Assembly (NCBI GenBank): GCA_963697675.1
Contig: CAVOOW010000006.1
Location: 372,001-436,000 of the forward strand
From: CAVOOW01 sp963697675
Lineage (GTDB): Bacteria; Actinomycetota; Actinomycetes; JACCUZ01
DNA length: 64,000 nt
Reading direction: 5' to 3'
Part shown: positions 36,351 to 44,838 of the stretch, in pieces
Numbering within the stretch: the stretch's first letter is position 1
How the letters are laid out: each line of letters begins with the position of its first letter
Made by a program: the position numbers and the translations under genes
Notes under the pieces: generated by a model
The model's database searches: none
The model's input: only the letters and a program-made list of their open reading frames with translations
What the model was told of the DNA's origin: nothing

Positions 36351-37352
36351 CTAGAGCGCGCGGCCCAGATCGTCGGGTCGCGGGTCGCGCAGTGCCAGGG
36401 CGCTGGTGCGCAGCGAGGTCTCGAGAACCTCGAGGCGCCGCGCCGGGTCCATCATGTTCGCCCCGATGGCCGCGAGGTCCTCAGGTCCTGGCGCGAGGAT
36501 GGTGATCGCCACACCGCCCAGCGTGACCTTTTCCGCCTCGTTGAGCAGGCGCCTGGTCACCTGGCGCCGCACCCGTCGTTCGACCCGCGTCGCGAGGCGG
36601 TGGGGGTGATCGTCGACGAAGGCAGCCATCGGTGCGAGCACATAGACCTCGTCGAGGCTCTCGGTCGCCAGCACGTCGACGTTGGTGGTCGACCACGCAC
36701 CACCGTCGATGTAGCGTCGGCCGCCGATCTGCACGGGCGCATACCAGCCCGGGATCGCGCAGGAGGCCATCACTGCGTCGTCGAGGTTCGCCGCCGGAGA
36801 CCCAGGCCGTCCGAACGTCGTGCGCTCCCCCGAGTCATAGTCCATGGCGACGACCCAGACGCCGTCGCGCTGCACCCACCCGCCCTCCCCGGCGACCGAA
36901 GCCGCCATCCGGCCCACCTCGGCCAGCGTGCCGGTGCCGGCCGGTGCCAGGGCGGCGAGCACCGCAAGGGGCGGCACCTGACGGGGTCGGATGATCGTGC
37001 GCCGCAGCAGCGCCGGCGATCCCACCGCGAAGCGCGGCCGGGTCGGCAGCGCGCCGCCGGTGGAGTGGTCGTAGTCCCAGTCGAGCCCGACCTCGTGGGG
37101 CAGCGGCAGGCCGTGCTGGTGGTCGATCAGCTCAGCGACCGTCAGCCCGGCGCCCAGCAGCGCGGCGAGCACCGACCCGGCCGAGGTGCCGAGGATGATG
37201 TCCGCGGAGTGCGGGTCGAACCCCTCCACCTCGGCCACCGCGCTGAGCGCGCCGATCGACCAGGCCGCGCCGAGCACTCCCCCGGCGCCGAGCACGAGCC
37301 CGCGCCGGGGCTCACCGGACGTCGGGGACGGCGCTGCCGGGGTGGTGGTCAT
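36351..37352 (-). CDS. Patatin-like phospholipase / lipid acyl hydrolase
   Basis: 333-residue patatin-family esterase with a complete Ser-Asp dyad: oxyanion loop GAGGVLGAAW (22-31), nucleophile elbow GTSAGS with S57, and D216 in the DGGAW motif. It would hydrolyse acyl esters of phospholipids or neutral lipids. The start overlaps the WS/DGAT stop by four bases (ATGA), so the synthase and the hydrolase are made together. No signal peptide. Confidence 0.9.
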   Translation of the reverse strand: MTTTPAAPSPTSGEPRRGLVLGAGGVLGAAWSIGALSAVAEVEGFDPHSADIILGTSAGSVLAALLGAGLTVAELIDHQHGLPLPHEVGLDWDYDHSTGGALPTRPRFAVGSPALLRRTIIRPRQVPPLAVLAALAPAGTGTLAEVGRMAASVAGEGGWVQRDGVWVVAMDYDSGERTTFGRPGSPAANLDDAVMASCAIPGWYAPVQIGGRRYIDGGAWSTTNVDVLATESLDEVYVLAPMAAFVDDHPHRLATRVERRVRRQVTRRLLNEAEKVTLGGVAITILAPGPEDLAAIGANMMDPARRLEVLETSLRTSALALRDPRPDDLGRAL

Positions 37353-38749
37353 CGCACCGAGTCCACGAGCTCGGCGAGGGCGTCCTGGATGCATTGGGCG
37401 AGTACGTCGACATCGGGCATCGCGTCGCGGTCGGCATTGATCCCGTAGAAGACCCCGCCGTCGTAGGAGGTCAGTCCGATGCTGACGGCCTGACCCTTCG
37501 CGAGGGGCACCACGGGGTAGGCCGCGAGCATGCGCGCCTCGCCGGCATACAGCGGCTGCTGGGGCCCGGGCACGTTGGTGACGACGAGGTTGAACCAGCG
37601 CTTGGACAGCCCGCTGGCGACACGTGCGCCCAGCGAGTGCAGCGTGGGAGGTGCGAAGCCGGCCAGGCCCGCCAGCGCTTGCGCCCCCACGGCCTGGCCC
37701 GCCTCCTTGTGCGCCTTCATCCGATAGCTCACCTGGTGCAGCCGCATGACCGCGCTCGGCTCGCCGACCGGCAGGTCGACGAGGTAGGACGCAACTCGGT
37801 TGCCTGCCTGGCCCTGCGCGCTCTCCGGCCGGATGCTCACCGGCACCATCGCCCGCACCGTGGTCGAGGCGTTCACCGTCTCCCCGCGGGTCAACAGCCA
37901 CGCGCGCAAGGCGCCCGCGACGGTCGCGAGCACGACGTCGTTGATGGTGCCACCGTGCGCCTTGCGGACGCGGCGGTGGTCCTCGAGGTCGAGGGCGACC
38001 GTGGCATAGCGCCGCTGCTCGCCGATGACCGCGTTGAGCGGGCTGTCCGGGGCAGCGCGCGCCGCGGTCGCAGCCGCGGCGAACAGGCCGCCGGCATGGG
38101 CCGCCAGTCGGTCGATGGTGGAGCGGAAGTCGGACAGGCCGCTCCGTACGGTGTCGACCAATGCGTTCGGACGGCGCACTGTCTCGGCGAGGGCACCTGC
38201 CACCAGCTCGGCCCAGGACGGCTCGGCGGCGGGCCGCCAGGTGTCCTCGGGCGTGTCGCGCGGTTCAGGGGTCGTGTCGAGGATGACCTGACCGATGTCC
38301 ACCGCAGCGACTCCGTCGACCATCGCGTGGTGGGTCTTCGTGATGATGGCGAAGCGGTCGCCCGACATGCCCTCGACCAGGTACATCTCCCAGAGCGGTC
38401 GGTTGCGGTCGAGCGGACGGCTCTGGACGCGCGCCACGAACTCGTGCAGCTGGGCATCGGTGCCCGGGCGCGGGAGCGCTGACCGGCGCACGTGGTAGGT
38501 GAGGTCGAAGTGCTCGTCGTCGACCCAGACCGGGTTGGCCAGCCGGCCCGGCACCCAGCGGATGCGCTGGCGATAACGCGGTACGAAGGCGATGCGGTCA
38601 CCGATCAGGTCGACCAGGCGCTCGTAGTCGAATCCCGCCTCGGGCGCCTGGAAGATGGCCACCCCGCCGACATGCATCGGTGTCGTCGGCTCCTCGAAGT
38701 AGAGGAAGGACACATCTAGCGGACTGAGCCGGTCCGGCACCGGCGCCAC
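37349..38749 (-). CDS. Wax ester synthase / diacylglycerol acyltransferase (WS/DGAT)
   Basis: 466 residues. The catalytic motif HHAMVDG is at 140-146, the N-terminal RLSPLDVSFLYFE is typical, and NDVVLATVAGALRAWL and VVTNVPGPQQPLY are conserved in the second half. It makes triacylglycerol or wax esters from acyl-CoA at the membrane, as in mycobacterial Tgs proteins. ATG-type start at 38749; divergent from the cupredoxin lipoprotein by 41 bp. Heads the operon with the patatin and DUF6912 genes. Confidence 0.93.
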   Translation of the reverse strand: MAPVPDRLSPLDVSFLYFEEPTTPMHVGGVAIFQAPEAGFDYERLVDLIGDRIAFVPRYRQRIRWVPGRLANPVWVDDEHFDLTYHVRRSALPRPGTDAQLHEFVARVQSRPLDRNRPLWEMYLVEGMSGDRFAIITKTHHAMVDGVAAVDIGQVILDTTPEPRDTPEDTWRPAAEPSWAELVAGALAETVRRPNALVDTVRSGLSDFRSTIDRLAAHAGGLFAAAATAARAAPDSPLNAVIGEQRRYATVALDLEDHRRVRKAHGGTINDVVLATVAGALRAWLLTRGETVNASTTVRAMVPVSIRPESAQGQAGNRVASYLVDLPVGEPSAVMRLHQVSYRMKAHKEAGQAVGAQALAGLAGFAPPTLHSLGARVASGLSKRWFNLVVTNVPGPQQPLYAGEARMLAAYPVVPLAKGQAVSIGLTSYDGGVFYGINADRDAMPDVDVLAQCIQDALAELVDSVR

Positions 38750-38790
38750 CTCCTCATCTGGGTCTCAGGTCATCGTGACATGCTCGCCCC

Positions 38791-39204
38791 ATGCTGCGGG
38801 CTGCGACGTCTACGAGTGCGCTGCGATTGACAGCTTGCCTCGCGACGGGAGCCTTGCTCCTGCTGTCAGGATGCGCGGGAAGCAGCGACGGCACCCCGTC
38901 GGGCACGTCCTCACCGAAGGCATCGTCCTCAGCCGGCGAGAAGCCGACGGAGGTCGTCGTCTCGGTCAAGGACGGCAAGGTCTCGCCGAAAGCACACCGG
39001 GTCAAGGTCGCGGAGGGCAGCCAGGTGCAGCTCCTGGTGAGCAGCGATGTCGACGACGAGGTGCACGTGCACGGATACGACATCGAGAAGGAAGTCGCGG
39101 CCGGGCAGTCGGTGACGATCGACTTCACCGCGAACCAGACGGGGGTCTTCGAGGTGGAGACCCACGAGAGCAACCTCCTGCTGCTCCAGCTCCAGGTGCA
39201 GTGA
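38791..39204 (+). CDS. Cupredoxin-like lipoprotein
   Basis: 137 residues. Signal peptide ends in a lipobox LLSGC with C28 as lipidated cysteine, followed by a Ser/Thr-rich linker and an ~85-residue beta-sandwich resembling the cupredoxin domain of EfeO-type proteins: VVVSVKDGKVSP, EVHVHGYDIEKEV and the terminal FEVETHESNLLLLQLQV. H92, H94 and H125 are possible metal ligands; no cysteine is present in the mature domain, so a blue type 1 site is unlikely. The last codons overlap the next gene (GTGA). Confidence 0.82.
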   Translation: MLRAATSTSALRLTACLATGALLLLSGCAGSSDGTPSGTSSPKASSSAGEKPTEVVVSVKDGKVSPKAHRVKVAEGSQVQLLVSSDVDDEVHVHGYDIEKEVAAGQSVTIDFTANQTGVFEVETHESNLLLLQLQVQ

Positions 39205-40526
39205 ACCCACGACTGCTCGCCCACGGGGTGGGCAGCCGCGAGGACCTACCGATCCCGTTCTCGTACGCGCTGATCGGCGCGGCGCTCGCCTTGCTGGTCT
39301 CGTTCGCAGTCCTGCTGCTGTTCTGGCGGGAGCCGCGGCTCGACCCGGCCGGGGCCGGTCGGCCGCTGCCCGCAGCGGTGCAGCGGGCTCTTGACAGCCC
39401 GCTCACGCGCGGAACCCTCCGGGCACTCGGCCTGCTTGCGACGTCGTACGTCGTGCTGGCCATGGTGTTCGGCAACGACGACGCACTGAACCCGACCGCG
39501 GCCACGGTCTACGTGCTGTTCTGGGTCGGGGTGCCGCTGCTCTCCCTCCTGCTCGGGCCGGTCTGGCGGCTCGTCAACCCGATCCGCACCCTGCAGCTCC
39601 TGCTCTCCCGGCTGCTCCGGGCCGACCCCAGGGCCGGCCTTGCCCCGTTGCCCCCGTGGCTCGGCTACTGGCCGGCTGCCCTGTCGCTGCTGTCGTTCGT
39701 CTGGCTCGAGCTGGTGCCGCGGGAGTCCAACACCAGCTTGCCGACCTTGCGGCTCTACTTTGCTTGTTATCTGGCAGTGCAACTGTTCGCGGCGACGTAT
39801 TTCGGGTCGCGATGGTTCGACCGCGGCGACGGCTTCGAGGTGTTCTCGTCGTTGCTCGGCCGGCTGTCGGTGTTCGGTCGGCGCGGCGACGGCCGCCTCG
39901 TCGTGCGCAGTCCGCTGGACGGCGTGGCGGGGGTCGCGAAGGCGCCGGGACTGTTCGGCGTCGTCGGTGTCCTGCTCGGCTCGACCGTGTTCGACTCGCT
40001 GAGCGCCCACCTGGCGTGGATCGACTTCGTGCAGACCGGTCCGCTGCCGCCGCGGGTTGCGTCGACGCTCGGACTGGTGGTGACCGTCACCGTGGTGACT
40101 GCGGCCTTCACGGGCGCGTCCGCGCTGACCGGGCTCGGCGCGGGGCGGCGCCCCCTCGACACGGCCGGGGAGTTCGCACACACGATCGTGCCCATCGTGG
40201 CGGGCTATTTCGTCGCGCACTACTGGTCGTTGCTCGTGATCGTCGGCCAGCAGGCCGTGGTCCAGCTGTCCGACCCGCTCGGCAACGGTGCCAACTGGCT
40301 CGGGACCGGCGGCCGGGTTGCCGACCCGCTGCTGGCCGGCGCGACCACCACGGCGGTGATCCAGGTGACGGCCGTCGTCGTGGGGCACGTACTCGGCGTC
40401 GTGCTCGCGCACGATCGCGCGGTGGCGCTGCTGCCGCGACGGCACGCAGTCGTGGGGCAGATCCCGTTGCTGGTGCTGATGGTCGCCTACACCGTCACCG
40501 GCCTGATCCTCCTCTTCTCCGCCTAA
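39201..40526 (+). CDS. Polytopic membrane protein coupled to the cupredoxin-like lipoprotein
   Basis: 441 residues with about nine or ten hydrophobic helices, beginning with VNPRLLAHGVGSREDLPIP. Conserved-looking features are an N-terminal HGVG, the charged WRLVNPIRTLQ loop and FAHTIVPIVAGYFVAHYWS, whose histidines could bind metal in the membrane. Related proteins are common in actinobacteria and are sometimes labelled fenitrothion hydrolase, which I regard as unsupported. GTG 39201 overlaps the lipoprotein stop by four bases. The pair may handle copper or another metal at the envelope; that is inference. Confidence 0.75.
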   Translation: MNPRLLAHGVGSREDLPIPFSYALIGAALALLVSFAVLLLFWREPRLDPAGAGRPLPAAVQRALDSPLTRGTLRALGLLATSYVVLAMVFGNDDALNPTAATVYVLFWVGVPLLSLLLGPVWRLVNPIRTLQLLLSRLLRADPRAGLAPLPPWLGYWPAALSLLSFVWLELVPRESNTSLPTLRLYFACYLAVQLFAATYFGSRWFDRGDGFEVFSSLLGRLSVFGRRGDGRLVVRSPLDGVAGVAKAPGLFGVVGVLLGSTVFDSLSAHLAWIDFVQTGPLPPRVASTLGLVVTVTVVTAAFTGASALTGLGAGRRPLDTAGEFAHTIVPIVAGYFVAHYWSLLVIVGQQAVVQLSDPLGNGANWLGTGGRVADPLLAGATTTAVIQVTAVVVGHVLGVVLAHDRAVALLPRRHAVVGQIPLLVLMVAYTVTGLILLFSA

Positions 40527-40553
40527 CCCGACCCCACGAGGTCCCGCCTCCTT

Positions 40554-40758
40554 TCAAGTCGATCATGCAGCTCCCGACAGCGCGCGCATTCCTGCAGGTC
40601 AGCGGGCCCTTTTTTCGAATCGATCATGCAGTAACCGACATGGCTGTTTCTTGTCACCCGCGCCAGCACGCCGCGTACGTAACGTGCAACAACTCGACCC
40701 GTCTCTGGCAGGCAGCGATCGCAGACCATGCGTAGGCAACTGCATGATCGACTTTGAA
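40554..40758. repeat. Three copies of a ~20-bp GATCATGCAG repeat between convergent genes
   Basis: TCAAGTCGATCATGCAG at 40554-40570, CGAATCGATCATGCAGT at 40616-40632, and the inverted copy ACTGCATGATCGACTTTGA at about 40739-40757. Copy 3 read in reverse gives TTCAAAGTCGATCATGCAGT, close to copy 1. The outer copies can pair into a long hairpin. The 252-bp gap (40527-40778) has no other gene. Confidence 0.75.
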
Positions 40759-40778
40759 TTTCTGGTGGGGGGGTGTCG

Positions 40779-41693
40779 TTAGGGGGTGACGACTGACCGG
40801 GTCAGGTGGACGGGGAGGTCGGCGTTCCTGCCTGCGGCGACGGCCCAGGCCACCGCGTGTGTCTGCATCGCCACGAGCTCGACCTGCGGGTCGTCGTGGC
40901 CATGGTGGATGCGTGCCCCGGTCCCGGAGATGGCGCGCGTCTGCACGTCGGTCAGTGGCGTCATCGCCCAGACCAGCGTGCCCGGGCCGGCGACGCTGAT
41001 CGGACCGTGCAGATACTCCCCTGTGGCGTAGGCCTCCGCCCACATGCCGACCGACTCGCGGCACTTGAGCGCCCCCTCCTGCGCCAGGGCGGCCGCCCAG
41101 CCGGAGCCGAGGACGACCAGTTGCCGCGGCGCGGGCTCCTCAGCAGGGGTCGCCGTGACGGCTCGGGCCCGGCTGACCAGATCAGCAACGGTCGCATCGG
41201 ACTCACCGAGGTGGGTGCGCAGCAGGGTGAGCAGGCTCGTGGGGAAGCGGGTCTGCACGACGCTGCGCTCGTCGGCGTACGACAGGTCGATGATGTCCGT
41301 CGCGGCCGTTGCTATCGGGGTGTCGAGCTCACCGAGGATCGCCGTGACGGGCAGGCCGGCGGGGAGCATCGCCAGCGCCTGGGCGACATCGGTGGTGGTG
41401 CCTGATCGGCTGATGGCCACGACCCTGTCGTAGTCGCGCAGCTGGGACGGCATCTCCGAGGCGATGACCGCGTCGGTGACACCCTGCTTGCCTTCCTCCC
41501 GCAGCCACGCATACGCAGCGGCGACGTAGTAGGACGTTCCGCAGCCCATGACCAGGACGCGTTCACCTGTCTCGGGCAGCCCGGTGGGCCGGGTGACGGC
41601 CTGTGCGTGTGCCTGTGTCCAGCAGTCGGGCTGGCTGGCGATCTCCTCGGCGGTGATGCGTCCGAGGTCAGTGGGGCTTACGGCGTCGCGCAC
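40779..41693 (-). CDS. SIS-domain sugar-phosphate isomerase/deaminase (AgaS/NagB-II/GlmS-C-like)
   Basis: 304 residues with two SIS domains as in the isomerase half of GlmS: VLVMGCGTSYYVAAAY, then AISRSGTTTDVAQAL binding the phosphate, and in the second half VVLGSGWAAALAQEGALKCRE and YLHGPISV. With nagA and a ROK kinase in the same locus it most likely converts a hexosamine 6-phosphate to a ketose phosphate with loss of ammonia. GTG 41693 is preceded by AAGGA at suitable distance. It overlaps the ROK gene by 16 bp. Confidence 0.85.
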   Translation of the reverse strand: MRDAVSPTDLGRITAEEIASQPDCWTQAHAQAVTRPTGLPETGERVLVMGCGTSYYVAAAYAWLREEGKQGVTDAVIASEMPSQLRDYDRVVAISRSGTTTDVAQALAMLPAGLPVTAILGELDTPIATAATDIIDLSYADERSVVQTRFPTSLLTLLRTHLGESDATVADLVSRARAVTATPAEEPAPRQLVVLGSGWAAALAQEGALKCRESVGMWAEAYATGEYLHGPISVAGPGTLVWAMTPLTDVQTRAISGTGARIHHGHDDPQVELVAMQTHAVAWAVAAGRNADLPVHLTRSVVTP

Positions 41694-42673
41694 GGTTTTG
41701 TTTCCTTGTCTTCGGTGGAGTCTTCGATCGAATCCTGACGGGAGGGCTTGCCGAGGGGGAGGGTCCGCGCGACCGCCTGACGAGCCAGCAGGCCGGCGCC
41801 AAGACACGCGGCGTTCTCACCGAGGTGAGCCGCCACGATCCGAGGCACCTGTTGCCACACGAGGAGCTCCTTGAGTCGGCGGCGGAGCGGCTCCAGCAGA
41901 ACTTCCCCGGCGCCGGACAGTCCGCCGCCGATGACGACGAGCTCCGGGGCCAGCAGCGAGGTGTAGGTCGCGAGGGCCCGGGCCAGGGCATCGACCGCCT
42001 CGTCCCAGACGAGCAATGCGGCAGGGTCGCCGGCCGCCAGCAGTCTCACGACCTCTTCGGCTCCGACCGCGGACCCACCCGTCGCCCGGTTGTACCGCTT
42101 CGCGATGGCGGCTCCGGAGGCGACCGCCTCCAGGCAGCCCCGTGCCCCGCACGCGCAGGGTTCGTCGGAACCGACGTCGATATGGCCTATCTCGCCGGCG
42201 TACTTGTTCTCGATGAGGCGTCCGGCGACGTACATCGCGCCGGAGACTCCGGTGCCGATCGGCATGAACAAGACGTCGTCGCAGCCTTGCGCCGCACCCA
42301 TGGTTCGTTCGGCGAGGCCGCCGGCGCGCACGTCGTGGCCGAAGCCCACCGGCAACCCGCACCGTTCGGAGACGAGGTGCCGGAACGGCACATCCCGCCA
42401 CCGGATGTTCTCGGAGAAGAGCGCGATCCCCGCGCGATCGTCGACCAGGCCCGGCACCACCAGACCGACAGCAACGGCGCCGTCGGCCTGCTGCAGCAGC
42501 GCCGCGACGGCATCCAAGGCTGCTGCCACGACCGCGTCCGGGCCGTCGCTGCGTGGGGTGGACCAGCGGTGGAAGTCCACGACACGACCCTGGTCGTCCA
42601 GGACCGCGCCCTTCATCGCGGTGCCCCCGACATCGAGGGCTACCACCAGCCCGTCGTGCGCTGATCGCGTCAT
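41678..42673 (-). CDS. ROK-family sugar kinase
   Basis: 331-residue ROK kinase: VVALDVGGTAMKGAVLD for ATP binding at the N terminus, GTGVSGAMYVAGRL, and the zinc/ROK signature GHIDVGSDEPCACGARGC with CxCxxxxC. The repressor helix-turn-helix of ROK regulators is missing, so it is a kinase. Expected to phosphorylate N-acetylhexosamine or another sugar brought in by the ABC system. ATG 42673 is chosen from homology; upstream frame is non-coding. Ends 16 bp inside the SIS gene. Confidence 0.9.
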   Translation of the reverse strand: MTRSAHDGLVVALDVGGTAMKGAVLDDQGRVVDFHRWSTPRSDGPDAVVAAALDAVAALLQQADGAVAVGLVVPGLVDDRAGIALFSENIRWRDVPFRHLVSERCGLPVGFGHDVRAGGLAERTMGAAQGCDDVLFMPIGTGVSGAMYVAGRLIENKYAGEIGHIDVGSDEPCACGARGCLEAVASGAAIAKRYNRATGGSAVGAEEVVRLLAAGDPAALLVWDEAVDALARALATYTSLLAPELVVIGGGLSGAGEVLLEPLRRRLKELLVWQQVPRIVAAHLGENAACLGAGLLARQAVARTLPLGKPSRQDSIEDSTEDKETKPCATP

Positions 42674-42725
42674 GAGGCAGACCGTTGCAGAACAGGCGGC
42701 CTGCCAGCAATCGTTTCGCTGCAGG

Positions 42726-43934
42726 TCATCCGTGATGTCCCGCGGGGGCGCGCGCCTGTTGGCCGCCGGCGAACCACTGATCGATCTCCGTGGGGACCGG
42801 GGGCACCACGATGGGACGGCTTCCGTCACGCAACGACATGGTCGCTGCCCATCCGGCGGCGACGGCCTCACGAGCATCGACGGGTGAGGTGAGTGTGGGC
42901 GACCCGTCGCGGACGAACGCGAGGAACTCGGCCATCAGCAACTCGTCGGCGCCACCGTGCGTGCCCGGGATCTCGGTGACGTCGACACTCCGGTCGGCCT
43001 CGGCACGGTAGCCCGACCGGCGGGACCACACCTTGACCGTCGCACCGGCCTCGTCGCCGAAGTTCTCCAGGCGCCCGTCGGTCCCGATGACCGTGTAGTT
43101 GCGCCAGTAGTCAGGAGTGAAGTGGCACTGCTGATAGCTGGCCAGGACGCCGTTGGCCAGCTCCATGAGCATCATCGATACGTCCTCGACGTCGATGACC
43201 GGGTGGAGGCCGCGTTGGCTCCGCGGCGGCCAGTTGTGCTCCCGGTCGAACCACTCGCCTACCACCTCGCCATCACGATCACTGCGGTCGGTGATGTCGC
43301 CGTAGATCCGCAGCGCACCCATAGCCGTGACGCGGCGGCTCGGCGCACCGGCGAGCCAGTGGATGATGTCAAGGTCGTGCGCACCCTTCTGCAGCAACAG
43401 GCCAGTCGTCTTGGACCGGTCGGCGTGCCAGTCCTTGAAGTAGTAGTCACCACCGTCGCCGACGAAGTGTCGGCACCAGATCGTCTGAACCTGGCCGACG
43501 GCCCCCTCGTCGATGAGGCGTTTCATGGTGGTGACCACCGGCATGTGTCTCATGTTGTGCCCGACATAGAGCCTGGTACCCGTCTCGCGGGCCACCTCCA
43601 GCACGCGGTCGCACCCTTGAGTGCTGATCGCCAACGGCTTCTCGGCGAAGACGGCGACGCCGGCCCGGAGGAAGTCGATGATGATCTCTTCGTGTGTGTG
43701 ATCAGGGGTCGTGATGATCACGGCGTCCAGGCCGCATCCCAGCAGCGGCTTGTGGCTCTCGGCCAGCATCGCGACGTCGGGGAACCGCGGACTCGTGCGC
43801 GCCAGAGCTCTCGCGTCGAGGTCGGCCAATGCGACCACTCGTGATCCCTGGCCCGGGTGGTGGACGAGATCGCCCAGATAGCTGCGCTGCCCGAGGCCCA
43901 CAACTGCGAGCTTCAGATCACCGTTGTCGGTCAC
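42726..43934 (-). CDS. Gfo/Idh/MocA family oxidoreductase
   Basis: 402 residues. N-terminal Rossmann domain (LAVVGLGQRSYLGDLV, then TPDHTHEEIIIDFL and FAEKPLA with the EKP motif), C-terminal alpha/beta domain with GAHDLDIIHWLAGAP. NAD(P)-dependent; members either oxidise sugars or, in the GH109 group, cleave N-acetylgalactosaminides by a redox mechanism. In an amino-sugar locus both are possible; I cannot tell which. It follows the ABC permease gene with a 4-bp gap and precedes the ROK kinase by 52 bp. Confidence 0.88.
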   Translation of the reverse strand: MTDNGDLKLAVVGLGQRSYLGDLVHHPGQGSRVVALADLDARALARTSPRFPDVAMLAESHKPLLGCGLDAVIITTPDHTHEEIIIDFLRAGVAVFAEKPLAISTQGCDRVLEVARETGTRLYVGHNMRHMPVVTTMKRLIDEGAVGQVQTIWCRHFVGDGGDYYFKDWHADRSKTTGLLLQKGAHDLDIIHWLAGAPSRRVTAMGALRIYGDITDRSDRDGEVVGEWFDREHNWPPRSQRGLHPVIDVEDVSMMLMELANGVLASYQQCHFTPDYWRNYTVIGTDGRLENFGDEAGATVKVWSRRSGYRAEADRSVDVTEIPGTHGGADELLMAEFLAFVRDGSPTLTSPVDAREAVAAGWAATMSLRDGSRPIVVPPVPTEIDQWFAGGQQARAPAGHHG

Positions 43935-43938
43935 GAGT

Positions 43939-44838
43939 TCAGCCCTTCATGCCGGTAGTGGCGATGCTGGAAATGAAGTGCCGCTGCATCACCGTGAACA
44001 GGATGATCATGGGTATGGAGGCGAGCAGCGCGCCTGCCATCAGCACCGGGAAGTCGGTCAGCCGCTGCCCCTGGAGGGATGCCAAGCCCGCGGACAGCGG
44101 CATCTTCTCCGGATCAGTGTTGACGATCAACGGCCACAGCAGGTCGTTCCAGGACCAGATCGTCGTGAGCACACCCAGTGCGATCAGGCCTGGCCGGATG
44201 AGCGGAAGCATGACGTACCAGTACGTCTGGATCGGGTTGCAGCCGTCCACTCGCGCGGCGTCCTCGAGCTCGTTCGGCAGCGCCAGGAAGAACTGCCGGA
44301 GAAGAAAGACACCGAACGCGCTGAACAGCCCGGGGACGATGAGGGCCTTCAACGAGTTGAGCCAGCCGAGCGACTCCATGATCTGGTACTGCGGGATGAC
44401 GTAGAGCTGGGTGGGCACCATCAGGATGGACAGGAACAGCACGAAGACGACGTTGCGCCCGCGGAAGGTGAGCCGGGCGAACGCATAGGCGGCCAGCGAG
44501 CAGAACAACAGCTGGCCGGCGACTCTCCCCAGGGTGATCAAGACGGTGTTGAGGAACTGCTGGGCGAACGGGATGGCCTCGAAGACACGCTCGTAGTTGT
44601 TCCACCGCCACACGCTGGGGAAGATGACCGGCGGGACACTGGTGGACTCGCCGAGTGACTTGAGGGAGGTCAGGAACTCCCACAAGAACGGGAACACCAT
44701 CACGAATCCGCTCACGGACACGACGACGGTGACCGCGATCGGGATGCGGTGCCTGCGTCTGGGCGGCCGGGCCGCCTCAGGTGTCGGCACGGGCTCGGAC
44801 CTGAGTGCGGTGTCGCCGCGCGTCGGGCTGCTAGCCAT
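43939..44838 (-). CDS. ABC sugar-transporter permease, MalG/UgpE-type
   Basis: 299-residue membrane protein with six spans and the EAA loop ELEDAARVDGCNPIQTYWYV that docks the ATPase. The N terminus has an Arg-rich cytoplasmic segment. Its start overlaps the other permease's stop by 8 bp. No ATP-binding subunit is encoded in the locus, so a shared MsiK-type ATPase elsewhere probably energises it. Confidence 0.93.
   Translation of the reverse strand: MASSPTRGDTALRSEPVPTPEAARPPRRRHRIPIAVTVVVSVSGFVMVFPFLWEFLTSLKSLGESTSVPPVIFPSVWRWNNYERVFEAIPFAQQFLNTVLITLGRVAGQLLFCSLAAYAFARLTFRGRNVVFVLFLSILMVPTQLYVIPQYQIMESLGWLNSLKALIVPGLFSAFGVFLLRQFFLALPNELEDAARVDGCNPIQTYWYVMLPLIRPGLIALGVLTTIWSWNDLLWPLIVNTDPEKMPLSAGLASLQGQRLTDFPVLMAGALLASIPMIILFTVMQRHFISSIATTGMKG

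Noticed and set aside
39201..40526. Fenitrothion hydrolase
   Set aside because: No hydrolase motif is visible in this polytopic membrane protein; the label seems to be annotation carry-over.
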